DNA of 64,000 nucleotides, taken from NCBI RefSeq assembly GCF_000621625.1, contig NZ_KK211319.1, positions 5,677 through 69,676 of the forward strand, given 5' to 3'. The translations under genes were made by a program, and so were the position numbers. The notes beneath the pieces are model-generated. The model had not been told where the DNA came from, did no database searches, and was given only the letters and a program-made list of their open reading frames with translations. Source of the DNA: Crocinitomix catalasitica ATCC 23190 (lineage in GTDB: Bacteria > Bacteroidota > Bacteroidia > Flavobacteriales_D > Crocinitomicaceae). This document shows positions 52,911 through 62,002 of the stretch, piece after piece; within the stretch, counting starts at the first letter, position 1; each line of letters starts with the position of its first letter.

Positions 52911-53390
52911 CTATTCTGGTATAGTTGGTAATTGAATCTTATCTTCTACAACAATAGCAGTTGGAAAAGTACCCATCAATTCTGCTTTTAAAGCTTCTGC
53001 TTCTAATTTAGTTCTGAAATTTCCAACGCGCACTCTGTAATTTGGAGCCGAATAATCCATATAGGCTTTCTCCCCACTATTTTGACTTAAAAAAACCGCC
53101 TTTTTCTGCTCAGCTGCAGTTTTGGATTGATCAAAGAATATCAGAATTCTATAACCATCTATTTTTACTCCTTGAATTGTTCCATCGCCTGCTCTAACAA
53201 ATTCATCTAATTTATCAAGCCTTGCATCTTTTTCAACAATTACCTTTCCATCAGGCGCATTATAATTAAGTTCCTTCACGGTAACTTTTGCACTATCAGC
53301 ATTACTATTTGGGAATTTAAGCCAATCATTTTGGCCGTAAGCCATCGTACTTACAAAAAGTAATGATGTTGGAATTAATTTAATGAACAT
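52911..53390 (-). CDS. SPOR-domain periplasmic protein
   Basis: 159 residues from the ATG at 53390. An upstream in-frame ATG at 53447 is rejected because a TACCTTTG promoter lies between them. The signal peptide is about 1-20 (FIKLIPTSLLFVSTMAYG). A C-terminal SPOR-like region (about 70-150) contains VKIDGYRILIFFDQSKTAAEQKKA and APNYRVRVGNFRTKLEAEALKAELMGTFPTAIVV (in parts). SPOR domains bind denuded glycan strands of peptidoglycan, often at the division site. Confidence 0.85.
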   Translation of the reverse strand: MFIKLIPTSLLFVSTMAYGQNDWLKFPNSNADSAKVTVKELNYNAPDGKVIVEKDARLDKLDEFVRAGDGTIQGVKIDGYRILIFFDQSKTAAEQKKAVFLSQNSGEKAYMDYSAPNYRVRVGNFRTKLEAEALKAELMGTFPTAIVVEDKIQLPTIPE

Positions 53391-53409
53391 ATATTTTATG
53401 ATTTGAAAA

Positions 53410-53417
53410 CAAAGGTA
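53410..53417 (-). promoter_or_regulatory. -7 box TACCTTTG for the SPOR gene
   Basis: Minus-strand TAnnTTTG match, about 20 nt before the ATG at 53390. Confidence 0.65.
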
Positions 53418-53596
53418 AAAAAATACTTTATAACGATTAGTTTGCAAACTTTAATTGCTTTTAATTTTTAACCTTTTTTACGAGATATAATTGTTTTATA
53501 AGCATTAACGAATGTTTCATTATTTAGAATGGTTTTAAATTAGCTGTACCAACTTGAAAATTATCGCCAAACACTATGGATAAACAGACATTCTAC

Positions 53597-53604
53597 TAAT
53601 TTTG
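53597..53604 (+). promoter_or_regulatory. -7 box TAATTTTG for the act operon
   Basis: TAnnTTTG match 53 nt before the actA ATG at 53657, in the gap after the divergent SPOR gene. The rest of 53418-53596 shows nothing recognisable. Confidence 0.6.
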
Positions 53605-53656
53605 TCAGCAATTGCGTGTAACATATACCGAGCAAAAAAAGAATAAAATTTTGCAA

Positions 53657-55012
53657 ATGAAACTAAAAAATTTGTTCATCTCTAGTAAAATCAAGCTATC
53701 AGCATTAGTGCTTATAGTATTTGTATCATTCTCTTCCAATCTTCATGCCCAAACTGGGGATGCAGAAAAAGGGAAAAAAATATTCAGTGGCTTTTGTGCT
53801 TCTTGTCACTTTCCTGACAAGGACATGACTGGACCCGCTTTGAAAGGAGCGAGAGAACGTTGGATTGAAAACTCATCAGAAGAAAACTTCTATGCATGGG
53901 TGAAAAATTCATCAGCAGTAATTGCTAGTGGTGATTCATATGCTTCTGGTTTGTTTGCTAAGTGGGGATCAGTAATGACGCCGCAGGCTTTAACAAACGA
54001 GCAGATTGATGATGTTATGGCTTATATTGATGGTTATACGCCTCCTGTAGCTGAGACTCCAACTGATACTGGTCTTGTAACTGCTAATACAGACGAATCA
54101 AGTTCATTATACTGGTGGTTATTCGCTGGTTTATTGGTGACTTTGATTGCTGTTGTAGGTGGAATTAAAGGAAACTTATTAGCGATTGCTAGAAAAGAAG
54201 CAGGTGATGCTCCGGCTCAAGACCTTACAATGGGGGAATCAGCAAAATCATGGGCTTGGAGAAATAGAGGCTGGTTTGGTGTTACTGTTTTTATAGCAAT
54301 AATTGGTTTACTTGCAATGGGTATGGTGAAATGGTTAGATTTAGGTGTGTATGAAAACTACAAACCAGTACAGCCAATTTCTTATTCTCACGAATTACAC
54401 GCAGGCAAATTAGGTATTGATTGTAAATACTGTCACAACTCAGTTACTAAATCAAAACATGCTACCATTCCTTCAGTGAATGTATGTATGAATTGTCATA
54501 AAACAGTTACTGAAGGTTCAACAACTGGAACGGAAGAAATAGCGAAAATTCACAAGGCTGCTGGTTATGATGTAGCAACTAGTTCTTATACAGGTGAAAC
54601 TGAACCTATCGAATGGGTTAAAGTTCACAATTTACCAGATCACGTTTATTTCAGTCATCAACAACACGTAGTTGCAGGTGGAATTGATTGTAAGCAATGT
54701 CACGGTAATATGAAAAAACAAACAGTGGCAAAAGTGATGTCTACTGAAGATTTAAATAATGTTGGTGTAACTGATACGGATTACGATGAAAATGATGTTA
54801 AATTTACTAAGCCAACCTTAACAATGGGATGGTGTATTGAATGTCATAAAGAGTCAAATATTGATATTGCAAATGCACCTGATGGTAGTTATTATAATGT
54901 AATTCATGAACGTTTGTTGAAAGACAAGAAAACGTATCAGAAATATTTAGAAGACGACAAAGTATCAGTGGCAGAATTAGGTGGTTTGGAATGTGCAAAA
55001 TGTCACTATTAA
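53657..55012 (+). CDS. actA: Alternative complex III subunit A (multiheme cytochrome c)
   Basis: 451 residues from the ATG at 53657; an upstream GTG-type start at 53612 adds 15 residues before the signal peptide and is less likely. The signal peptide is about 1-31. An N-terminal monoheme cytochrome c domain follows (CASCH at 47-51), then a membrane segment at about 150-172, a second at about 205-227, and a pentaheme domain starting at Cys256. Six CxxCH sites are visible: CASCH, CKYCH, CMNCH, CKQCH, CIECH, CAKCH. In ActA of known Act complexes these hemes receive electrons from the iron-sulfur subunit. First gene of the actABCDEF operon. Confidence 0.93.
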   Translation: MKLKNLFISSKIKLSALVLIVFVSFSSNLHAQTGDAEKGKKIFSGFCASCHFPDKDMTGPALKGARERWIENSSEENFYAWVKNSSAVIASGDSYASGLFAKWGSVMTPQALTNEQIDDVMAYIDGYTPPVAETPTDTGLVTANTDESSSLYWWLFAGLLVTLIAVVGGIKGNLLAIARKEAGDAPAQDLTMGESAKSWAWRNRGWFGVTVFIAIIGLLAMGMVKWLDLGVYENYKPVQPISYSHELHAGKLGIDCKYCHNSVTKSKHATIPSVNVCMNCHKTVTEGSTTGTEEIAKIHKAAGYDVATSSYTGETEPIEWVKVHNLPDHVYFSHQQHVVAGGIDCKQCHGNMKKQTVAKVMSTEDLNNVGVTDTDYDENDVKFTKPTLTMGWCIECHKESNIDIANAPDGSYYNVIHERLLKDKKTYQKYLEDDKVSVAELGGLECAKCHY

Positions 55013-55041
55013 TACAGGATTAAAGAGGCTTATATACAGAT

Positions 55042-58000
55042 ATGGGAACAAATAGAAAATATTGGAAAGGTCTTGAGGAGTTGAATCAAACGCCGGAGTT
55101 TAAAGCAACAGCGGCAAATGAATTTCCACAAGAACTTAGTGTTGACCAATTTTTAGCAGACGACAAGCTAAAGGAATCATCTACAGGAAGAAGAGATTTT
55201 TTGAAATTTTTAGGATTTAGTGTAGCAGCGGCAACTATTGCAGCTTGTGAATCGCCTGTTGTTAAAGCAGTTCCTTATGCAGTAAAACCTGAAGAGATAA
55301 CGCCAGGTATGCCAAATTGGTATGCTTCAACTTATTACGATGGTGATACTTATGCAAATATTTTAGTAAAAACAAGAGAAGGTCGACCTATCCATATTAA
55401 AGGTAACCGTGATTTTGGTATTACTAAAGGTGGATCTAATCCGCGTATTGTTGGGTCGGTGTTATCATTGTACGATGGTGAAAGACTTCAACAGCCAACT
55501 GTAAATGGTGAAGTTGCTGATTGGAATACAATCGATGAAACAATAAAGAAACAATTAAAGTCGGTGACTGATAGTGGTAAGAAGGTAGTTCTACTTTCTG
55601 GCACTGAAATTAGTCCTTCTACTTTAACTATAATAGAAGATCTTAAAAACGAATTAAACGGAACAAGTCCAAAACCTATTGTGGCAGCTGCTGAGGCTGT
55701 AGCTGAAGGCGATGTTGTAGCAGCTGTAGAAGCAGTAATTCCTGCAAGTTCAAATTCAAATATTGAACACGTTCAGTATGATGCTATTTCATACAATGGT
55801 ATTAGAGAGGCAAATCTTGAGTCATTCGGAAAACGAGTAATTCCAGATTATGATTTTTCTAAAGCTAAAACTGTAGTAAGTATTGGCGCTGATTTCTTTA
55901 ATTCTTGGGTTTTACCTACACAATTTTTAGGAGATTATTTATCTACAAGAAATCCAGATAAAGAATGGATGTCACGTCATTTCCAATTCGAGACGAATAT
56001 GTCTTTAACAGGAGCAAATGCGGATATCCGATCAATGATCAAACCTTCTGAAGAAAGTAAGGTCGTTGCTCTATTATATAGAGAAATTACTGGGAAATCT
56101 GTAAGTGGAATTGATTTTTCTTCATTAAGTGAAGACGTTGTTGCTAATATTAAAGAAGCTGCAAACGAATTAAAAGGAACTAAAGGAGAATCAATCGTAG
56201 TTGCTGGTTCAAACAGAAAGTCAATTCAAACTATTGTCAATGCAATTAACAGCGCATTGAATAATTATAACGGTACAATTAAGTTGAATAATCCAATCAA
56301 TTTGTACCAATCTGAAGATGATAAAATGTCAGCTTTAGTCAAAGATATGAACGCAGGTAAAGTTGGTGCCATTTTAATGTGGAACACGAACCCAGTTTAT
56401 ACCTTGTCAAATGCTGAGGCATTCAAAACAGGTTTATCGAAAGTTGGTCTTTCTGTGTCTATGTCTGCTTATGCTGATGAGACAGCAAGTTTATGTAAAT
56501 TTATCTGTCCTGCAAGTCATGCTTTAGAAGCTTGGAATGATTTCAATCCAAAAGGCGAAGAGTATGCCTTAGCGCAACCGACAATTAGACCATTACACGA
56601 TACGCGTCCGGCGGCAGAATCTTTATTGATCTGGGCTGGTAAAGCAGAGCATGTTGGTAAAGAAAGTAAAAATTATTACAATTATATAAGAGGAATTTGG
56701 AAGCAATGGGGTTTCCCAATGCAAACTAAACACCTTGATTTTGAATCTTACTGGTCAGAAACTGTACATAACAGTACTGATAATATAAGCGAAGTAAAAG
56801 CAGAAGCTATTGTATTTAATGGTGATCTTGCTGCAGCTGGTAAAGCAGAATCGAAAATAGTTGGTGGAACTTGGGAATTAGCTTTATATCAAAAAGCTGG
56901 AATTGGTTCAGGGACACAAGCTGGAAATCCTTGGTTACAAGAATTACCAGATCCAATATCAAAAGTGACTTGGGACAATTATGTAACAATGTCTCCAGAA
57001 GATATGGATGAAAGAGGTTACGCAAAAACAATGGGGCAAGAAAGTGCTCAAAATGTTGTAAACGTAACTGTAAATGGCGTAACGCTTAAATTAGCAGTTT
57101 TCCCTCAACCTGGTCAAGCACCTGGTACTATCGGTATCGCTGTTGGATATGGTAGAGGAGCTAATGGAGAGAAAATTGGTAAGGCAGCTTATCAACAAAA
57201 TGGTATTTATGGCGAAGCATCAACCAATGTTATCGGTCAAAATGCATATGCTTTAACAACGAATAGCGATTTCAGCATTTTTGATGCGGCTATTGAAGAT
57301 ACAAACGAAACTTACATTCTTGCATGTACACAAACACATGCAACTGTAATGGCAAGAAATTCGATCTTAAAAGAAACTACTTTTGATATTTATAAAGCTG
57401 AAGAGTCTTCAGCATACAACCATCGTCATGTTTTACATTCTGGATGGGATCATAAAGAAGAATTAACGGAAGAATTTGATTTATGGGAAGAACATCCTGT
57501 AAAGCATGTTGGTCACCGTTGGGCAATGACTATCGATTTAAATTCGTGTGTTGGTTGTGGATCATGTGTAGTAGCATGTACTTCTGAAAATAACGTACCA
57601 GTAGTTGGTCGTGATGAAGTTAGAAGAGGTAGAGAGATGCACTGGTTAAGAATTGACCGTTATTATGCATCACATGTAGAACCTACAATTGGTACTAGAG
57701 ATCTAGACAAGTTCAACGAAGAAGGATTTACAGGTCTTAAAAAGCCAGCATCTAATCCTAAAGTTGTACATATGCCTATGATGTGTCAACATTGTAATCA
57801 CGCACCATGTGAAACTGTTTGTCCAGTTGCTGCTACAACGCACTCGAACGAAGGTTTAAACATGATGGCATACAATAGATGTATCGGAACGAGATATTGT
57901 GCAAACAACTGTCCTTACAAAGTACGTCGATTCAACTGGTTCAACTATCCTTCATACAGAAAATTCACTGAAGTAAATCCTGCACAGGATGACTTAGGTA

Positions 58001-58410
58001 GAATGGTATTAAATCCTGATGTTGTTGTTAGAACAAGAGGGGTAATGGAGAAATGTTCTTTCTGTGTTCAAAAAATTCAATCAGGCAAATTGGTTGCAAA
58101 GAAAGCTGATAGAAAAGTGGTAGATGGAGATGTGACTACGGCTTGTGCTGACGCTTGTCCAGCAGATGCAATTAGTTTCGGAGATTGGAACGATTCAGAA
58201 TCAACAGTTAGAAAAAGTTCTGGAGATAAGAGAGCTTACCAAGCACTAGAAGAAATTGGTGTAAAACCAAATATCTGGTACAAAGTAAAAGTTAGAAACG
58301 AACATAATGAAGCTCTTGAGGCAATACAAACATCTCATGGCGGTGGTCATGAAGAACATGGAAGTGATGATCACGGACATGCTGATGGTCACGAAGAAGC
58401 GGCACATTAA
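55042..58410 (+). CDS. actB: Alternative complex III subunit B (molybdopterin-like/FeS protein)
   Basis: 1122 residues. A twin-arginine motif (TGRRDFLKFLGFS, Arg50-Arg51) is followed by a hydrophobic run and a lipobox-like IAAC (Cys69), suggesting a Tat-exported, possibly lipid-anchored protein. The central part (about 75-800) resembles a molybdopterin oxidoreductase domain, which in characterised ActB lacks the cofactor. The C-terminal FeS domain has Cys836/839/842/846 (CVGCGSCVVAC), CQHCNHAPCETVC, CIGTRYCANNC (one Cys of the usual four replaced by Thr, compatible with a 3Fe-4S cluster), and CSFCVQ plus CADAC. It passes electrons from quinol to ActA. The C-terminus is His-rich. Confidence 0.94.
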   Translation: MGTNRKYWKGLEELNQTPEFKATAANEFPQELSVDQFLADDKLKESSTGRRDFLKFLGFSVAAATIAACESPVVKAVPYAVKPEEITPGMPNWYASTYYDGDTYANILVKTREGRPIHIKGNRDFGITKGGSNPRIVGSVLSLYDGERLQQPTVNGEVADWNTIDETIKKQLKSVTDSGKKVVLLSGTEISPSTLTIIEDLKNELNGTSPKPIVAAAEAVAEGDVVAAVEAVIPASSNSNIEHVQYDAISYNGIREANLESFGKRVIPDYDFSKAKTVVSIGADFFNSWVLPTQFLGDYLSTRNPDKEWMSRHFQFETNMSLTGANADIRSMIKPSEESKVVALLYREITGKSVSGIDFSSLSEDVVANIKEAANELKGTKGESIVVAGSNRKSIQTIVNAINSALNNYNGTIKLNNPINLYQSEDDKMSALVKDMNAGKVGAILMWNTNPVYTLSNAEAFKTGLSKVGLSVSMSAYADETASLCKFICPASHALEAWNDFNPKGEEYALAQPTIRPLHDTRPAAESLLIWAGKAEHVGKESKNYYNYIRGIWKQWGFPMQTKHLDFESYWSETVHNSTDNISEVKAEAIVFNGDLAAAGKAESKIVGGTWELALYQKAGIGSGTQAGNPWLQELPDPISKVTWDNYVTMSPEDMDERGYAKTMGQESAQNVVNVTVNGVTLKLAVFPQPGQAPGTIGIAVGYGRGANGEKIGKAAYQQNGIYGEASTNVIGQNAYALTTNSDFSIFDAAIEDTNETYILACTQTHATVMARNSILKETTFDIYKAEESSAYNHRHVLHSGWDHKEELTEEFDLWEEHPVKHVGHRWAMTIDLNSCVGCGSCVVACTSENNVPVVGRDEVRRGREMHWLRIDRYYASHVEPTIGTRDLDKFNEEGFTGLKKPASNPKVVHMPMMCQHCNHAPCETVCPVAATTHSNEGLNMMAYNRCIGTRYCANNCPYKVRRFNWFNYPSYRKFTEVNPAQDDLGRMVLNPDVVVRTRGVMEKCSFCVQKIQSGKLVAKKADRKVVDGDVTTACADACPADAISFGDWNDSESTVRKSSGDKRAYQALEEIGVKPNIWYKVKVRNEHNEALEAIQTSHGGGHEEHGSDDHGHADGHEEAAH

Positions 58411-58449
58411 GAATATATTTATTTTAGATAATACTAAAACTAACAACGA

Positions 58450-60222
58450 ATGCATAAGGAATCTGCAATAAGAGAACCACTAATTTTAGGTCACAAGACG
58501 TATCATGATATTACTGAAGACGTTTGTAGATCTATTGAAGGTAAGGCTCCAAAAGCTTGGTATGTTTTATTCGGCATAGCCCTTTTATTAGGCTTATACG
58601 GAGTAGGATGTATCTTATATTTATTAGGAACAGGTATTGGTACCTGGGGTCTTAATAAGACTGTTCAATGGGCATGGGATATTACTAACTTCGTTTGGTG
58701 GGTAGGTATTGGTCACGCCGGAACTTTAATTTCTGCCGTGCTATTACTATTCAGACAGAAATGGAGAATGGCGATTAACCGTGCTGCTGAGGCGATGACT
58801 ATCTTTGCCGTATTTATGGCAGGTCTTTTCCCTTTAATACACATGGGACGTCTTTGGGTTGGTTACTGGGTAATGCCTATTCCAAATCAATTTGGTTCAC
58901 TTTGGGTAAACTTTAACTCACCTCTACTTTGGGATGTATTTGCGATCTCAACTTATTTATCAGTTGGTTTTGTATTCTGGTATATCGGATTAATTCCTGA
59001 TTTCGCTACAATTAGAGATAGAGCAAAAAGTCCAGTTTCAAAGAAAATGTATTCAATTCTTTCTTTTGGTTGGTCTGGTAGAGCAAAACACTGGAATAGA
59101 TTTGAAATTGTTTCTTTAGTATTAGCAGGTTTAGCAACACCATTGGTATTCTCGGTTCACTCGATTGTATCATTTGATTTCGCAACATCGGTTATACCTG
59201 GTTGGCATACAACTATTTTCCCTCCTTACTTCGTTGCTGGAGCGGTATTCTCTGGTTTCGCAATGGTACAAACGATCATGTTGATTGTAAGAAAAGGATT
59301 AAAATTAGAAGCTTATTTACATACGAAGCATATCGAATATATGAACATTGTAATAATGGTTACTGGTTCTATTGTTGGTGTAGCTTATTTAACTGAGTTA
59401 TTTATTTCATGGTATTCAGGTGTTGAATATGAATCTTATGCATTTATTAACCGTGCAACTGGTTCTTACTGGTGGGCATATGCGGCTATGATGACTTGTA
59501 ATGTTGTTTCTCCTCAGTTAATGTGGTTCAAAAAATTAAGAACAAGTCTATTATTCACTTTCTTTATTTCAATTGTTGTAAATATTGGGATGTGGTTTGA
59601 ACGATTTGTAATTATTGTTACTTCTCTTCACGAAGATTATTTACCATCTTCTTGGAGTATGTTCTATCCAACATGGACAGATATAGGAATTTACATCGGG
59701 ACAATTGGTTTATTCTTTGTTTTCTATTTAGCCTTTGCTCGATACTTCCCAGTTCTTCCAATTGCTGAGTTAAAAACGATATTAAAATCTTCTGGTGAGT
59801 CTTATAAAAATGATACTGCACCAAAGAGACCAAAACAACCAGTATCTCCGAAGAAAACGGTAGTAAGTGTTGTTGAAGAAGTAACTGTAGATGTTGAGAA
59901 GAATGTAATTACAGAAGAGGTACACATTGTTGCCGAAGAAAAAATTGAAATCTCACACGAAGAGAAACAGAGCCGTATTTCATCTTTAATGGAGAAATTA
60001 GGAACAGTTGATCCTAGTAAAAAAGATGATTTGAAATTAGTAAGCGGCGTTGGGCCGAAATTAGAAGGCGTTTTGAATGATATAGGAATATTTACATTCG
60101 AACAAGTAAGTAAGATGACAAAGTCTGAATATGATTTACTTGATTCGATCACTGGATCTTTTCCTGGACGTGCAGAACGTGATAATTGGGCTGAACAAGC
60201 TAAAACATTAATGAATAAATAA
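58450..60222 (+). CDS. actC: Alternative complex III subunit C (NrfD-like) with C-terminal helix-hairpin-helix extension
   Basis: 590 residues. Residues about 35-447 form the NrfD/PsrC-like quinol-binding membrane protein with about ten helices (WYVLFGIALLLGLYGVGC, FVWWVGIGHAGTLISAVLLLFRQKWR, PLIHMGRLW, FWYIGLIPDFATIRD). Then comes something extra: a charged Pro/Lys/Val/Glu-rich linker (about 448-525) and a C-terminal helix-hairpin-helix domain (about 526-590; LKLVSGVGPKLEGVLNDIG, FTFEQVSKMT, ERDNWAEQAK) of the kind fused to some ribosomal and NADH-dehydrogenase proteins. Characterised ActC proteins end at the membrane domain. See the findings. Confidence 0.92.
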   Translation: MHKESAIREPLILGHKTYHDITEDVCRSIEGKAPKAWYVLFGIALLLGLYGVGCILYLLGTGIGTWGLNKTVQWAWDITNFVWWVGIGHAGTLISAVLLLFRQKWRMAINRAAEAMTIFAVFMAGLFPLIHMGRLWVGYWVMPIPNQFGSLWVNFNSPLLWDVFAISTYLSVGFVFWYIGLIPDFATIRDRAKSPVSKKMYSILSFGWSGRAKHWNRFEIVSLVLAGLATPLVFSVHSIVSFDFATSVIPGWHTTIFPPYFVAGAVFSGFAMVQTIMLIVRKGLKLEAYLHTKHIEYMNIVIMVTGSIVGVAYLTELFISWYSGVEYESYAFINRATGSYWWAYAAMMTCNVVSPQLMWFKKLRTSLLFTFFISIVVNIGMWFERFVIIVTSLHEDYLPSSWSMFYPTWTDIGIYIGTIGLFFVFYLAFARYFPVLPIAELKTILKSSGESYKNDTAPKRPKQPVSPKKTVVSVVEEVTVDVEKNVITEEVHIVAEEKIEISHEEKQSRISSLMEKLGTVDPSKKDDLKLVSGVGPKLEGVLNDIGIFTFEQVSKMTKSEYDLLDSITGSFPGRAERDNWAEQAKTLMNK

Positions 60223-60230
60223 AATTTCAC

Positions 60231-60776
60231 ATGGCAGATAGAGTAATTTATGCAATGTATGACGATGATGATGTCCTAAAAGACAGCGCTAAAAAATTAG
60301 TAGCTGAAGGTGTACACATTTCTGACGTATTTTCTCCTTTTCCAATCCATGGAATAGATCCTATAATCGGTGTTAAACATACACGTTTAGGGATTGTAGC
60401 CTTCATGTTTGGATTATTAGGAATGACCTTAGCTGTTGTTGGGTTCAAATTTTTCATGATCGTTGATTGGCCAATGAATATCGGTGGAAAACCGAATTTC
60501 ACACTATTACAGAATTTCCCGGCTTTCGTTCCAATTACTTTCGAATTAACGGTGTTATTTGCTGCGCACGGAATGGCAATAACTTACTTAATAAGAAATA
60601 AAACGTTACCAGGAATGCCTGCTGACAACCCTTATCCAAGTACAACGGATGATCGTTTTGTAATGGAAATTAGACTTTCTGAAAATTCGAAATTTTCGGG
60701 AACAGAATTACAAGCAAAAATTAAGGAAACAGACATAATTGAAATTGAAGAGAAAGATTACGTAGTTGTTAAATAA
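60231..60776 (+). CDS. actD: Alternative complex III subunit D (DUF3341)
   Basis: 181 residues. The N-terminal soluble part has YAMYDDDDVLKDSAKKLVAEGVHISDVFSPFPIHGIDPIIG, the DUF3341 signature. Two transmembrane helices follow (about 48-70, LGIVAFMFGLLGMTLAVVGF, and about 90-112), then a C-terminal soluble tail with NPYPSTTDDRFVMEI. ActD is a structural membrane subunit of the complex. It follows actC by 8 bp. Confidence 0.93.
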   Translation: MADRVIYAMYDDDDVLKDSAKKLVAEGVHISDVFSPFPIHGIDPIIGVKHTRLGIVAFMFGLLGMTLAVVGFKFFMIVDWPMNIGGKPNFTLLQNFPAFVPITFELTVLFAAHGMAITYLIRNKTLPGMPADNPYPSTTDDRFVMEIRLSENSKFSGTELQAKIKETDIIEIEEKDYVVVK

Positions 60777-60842
60777 TACGTAATTGAATAGTATTGTGAA
60801 TTTACAAAACGATTCTTTTTGAAAAACAAACAAAGTTTAAAC

Positions 60843-61979
60843 ATGAAATTGAAGGCTTTTAAATATTGTGCAATTGCAACACTGAGTTTTTCAGGATTGG
60901 TTTCCTGTGTTGCTGATGACAATTCTCCAGGATTAGAATATATGCCTGATATGTACCGCTCACCAGCTGTTGAGGCGTATGTAGATAATGGTGAAGTAGA
61001 AGGAAGATACGATGAGGCAGCACAAGATATGGTAAAAGAAAAATTTTCTTTTTTACCACCGGCTGGAACTGTTCCTTATTGGACTGGTGAAAATGCAGAT
61101 GTAATGTATCCTTATAATCATGGTGCACCAGTTAATTCTGATAAAACTCATGGTCTTTATGGTTATGCGCAAAGTGTTGAAGGACGTGATGCTGCAAAAA
61201 ATGATATCAATCCAATACCATATACAAAAGAGGTTGCTGATGAAGGTAAAGTTATTTTCGGTCGTTTTTGTATTCACTGTCATGGTGAAAAAGGTGATGG
61301 CCAAGGTACTGTTGTTACAAACAGTGGAGATAAATTCCCTTCGCCTGGTGCTTACAAGAAAGAAGTAACTCCTGGTGAAATATTCTATACTATAACTTAT
61401 GGTAAAGGAGCAATGGGATCTCATGCGTCTCAGTTGAATCCAATCGAACGTTGGAAAGTAACACACTATGTTGAGAAATTAGCAGGTGTTGAAAAGGAAA
61501 TTGAAGAACCATTATTATACGATGCGAATACGGATACTGATGGTGATGGTGTAATGGATAATTTGGATGAATGTCCTAGAATTTCAGGTTCTAAAGAGAA
61601 TAATGGTTGTCCTGATGTTTCTGCTGAAACTAAAACGGTTTTATCTGATGCTATAAGAGGATTAGTATTCGAGACTGGTTCAGATGCTATTGCAGGAAGT
61701 TCATTCACAGCAATTGATAAAGTTGTTGCTTTAATGGAAGCTAATCCTGATCATAAATTGATTATTAACGGTCACACTGATAATATTGGTGGATGGTTAC
61801 CTAATCAATGGTTGTCACATAAGCGTGCTAGATCAGTAAAGGCGTATTTGGCAGATAAAGGAATTGAGAAGAATAGAATTAATGCGGTAGGTTATGGTCA
61901 AAGTAAACCAATCGCTGATAACGCAACTGAAGAAGGTAGACAGAAGAATAGAAGAGTTGAGTTCAGAATCTATAATTAA
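60843..61979 (+). CDS. actE: Alternative complex III subunit E: monoheme cytochrome c fused to an OmpA-type domain
   Basis: 378 residues from the ATG at 60843; an in-frame TTG at 60819 adds eight residues ahead of a lipoprotein signal. The signal has lipobox-like GLVSC, with the acylated Cys at about residue 22. The ActE motif DMYRSPAVEAY is present, followed by the heme site CIHCH at 143-147. A TSP type 3-like calcium repeat (DTDGDGVMDNLDECP, about 231-245) leads into an OmpA_C domain (about 260-378) with NGHTDN (Asp313) and LSHKRARSV (Arg328), whose 15-residue spacing matches the peptidoglycan-binding pair of OmpA proteins. Length is about twice that of a plain ActE. The cytochrome domain mediates electron transfer; the OmpA part predicts peptidoglycan binding. 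Confidence 0.93.
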   Translation: MKLKAFKYCAIATLSFSGLVSCVADDNSPGLEYMPDMYRSPAVEAYVDNGEVEGRYDEAAQDMVKEKFSFLPPAGTVPYWTGENADVMYPYNHGAPVNSDKTHGLYGYAQSVEGRDAAKNDINPIPYTKEVADEGKVIFGRFCIHCHGEKGDGQGTVVTNSGDKFPSPGAYKKEVTPGEIFYTITYGKGAMGSHASQLNPIERWKVTHYVEKLAGVEKEIEEPLLYDANTDTDGDGVMDNLDECPRISGSKENNGCPDVSAETKTVLSDAIRGLVFETGSDAIAGSSFTAIDKVVALMEANPDHKLIINGHTDNIGGWLPNQWLSHKRARSVKAYLADKGIEKNRINAVGYGQSKPIADNATEEGRQKNRRVEFRIYN

Positions 61980-62002
61980 TAATAAGAATTAATAAATAAG
62001 GA

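Noticed and set aside
59802-60230. 142-codon minus-strand frame opposite the actC extension
   Set aside because: Shadow frame of the charged linker; no promoter, no signal peptide, no domain.
61053-61466. 137-codon minus-strand frame opposite actE
   Set aside because: Shadow frame; the sense strand carries the heme motif and a continuous conserved protein.
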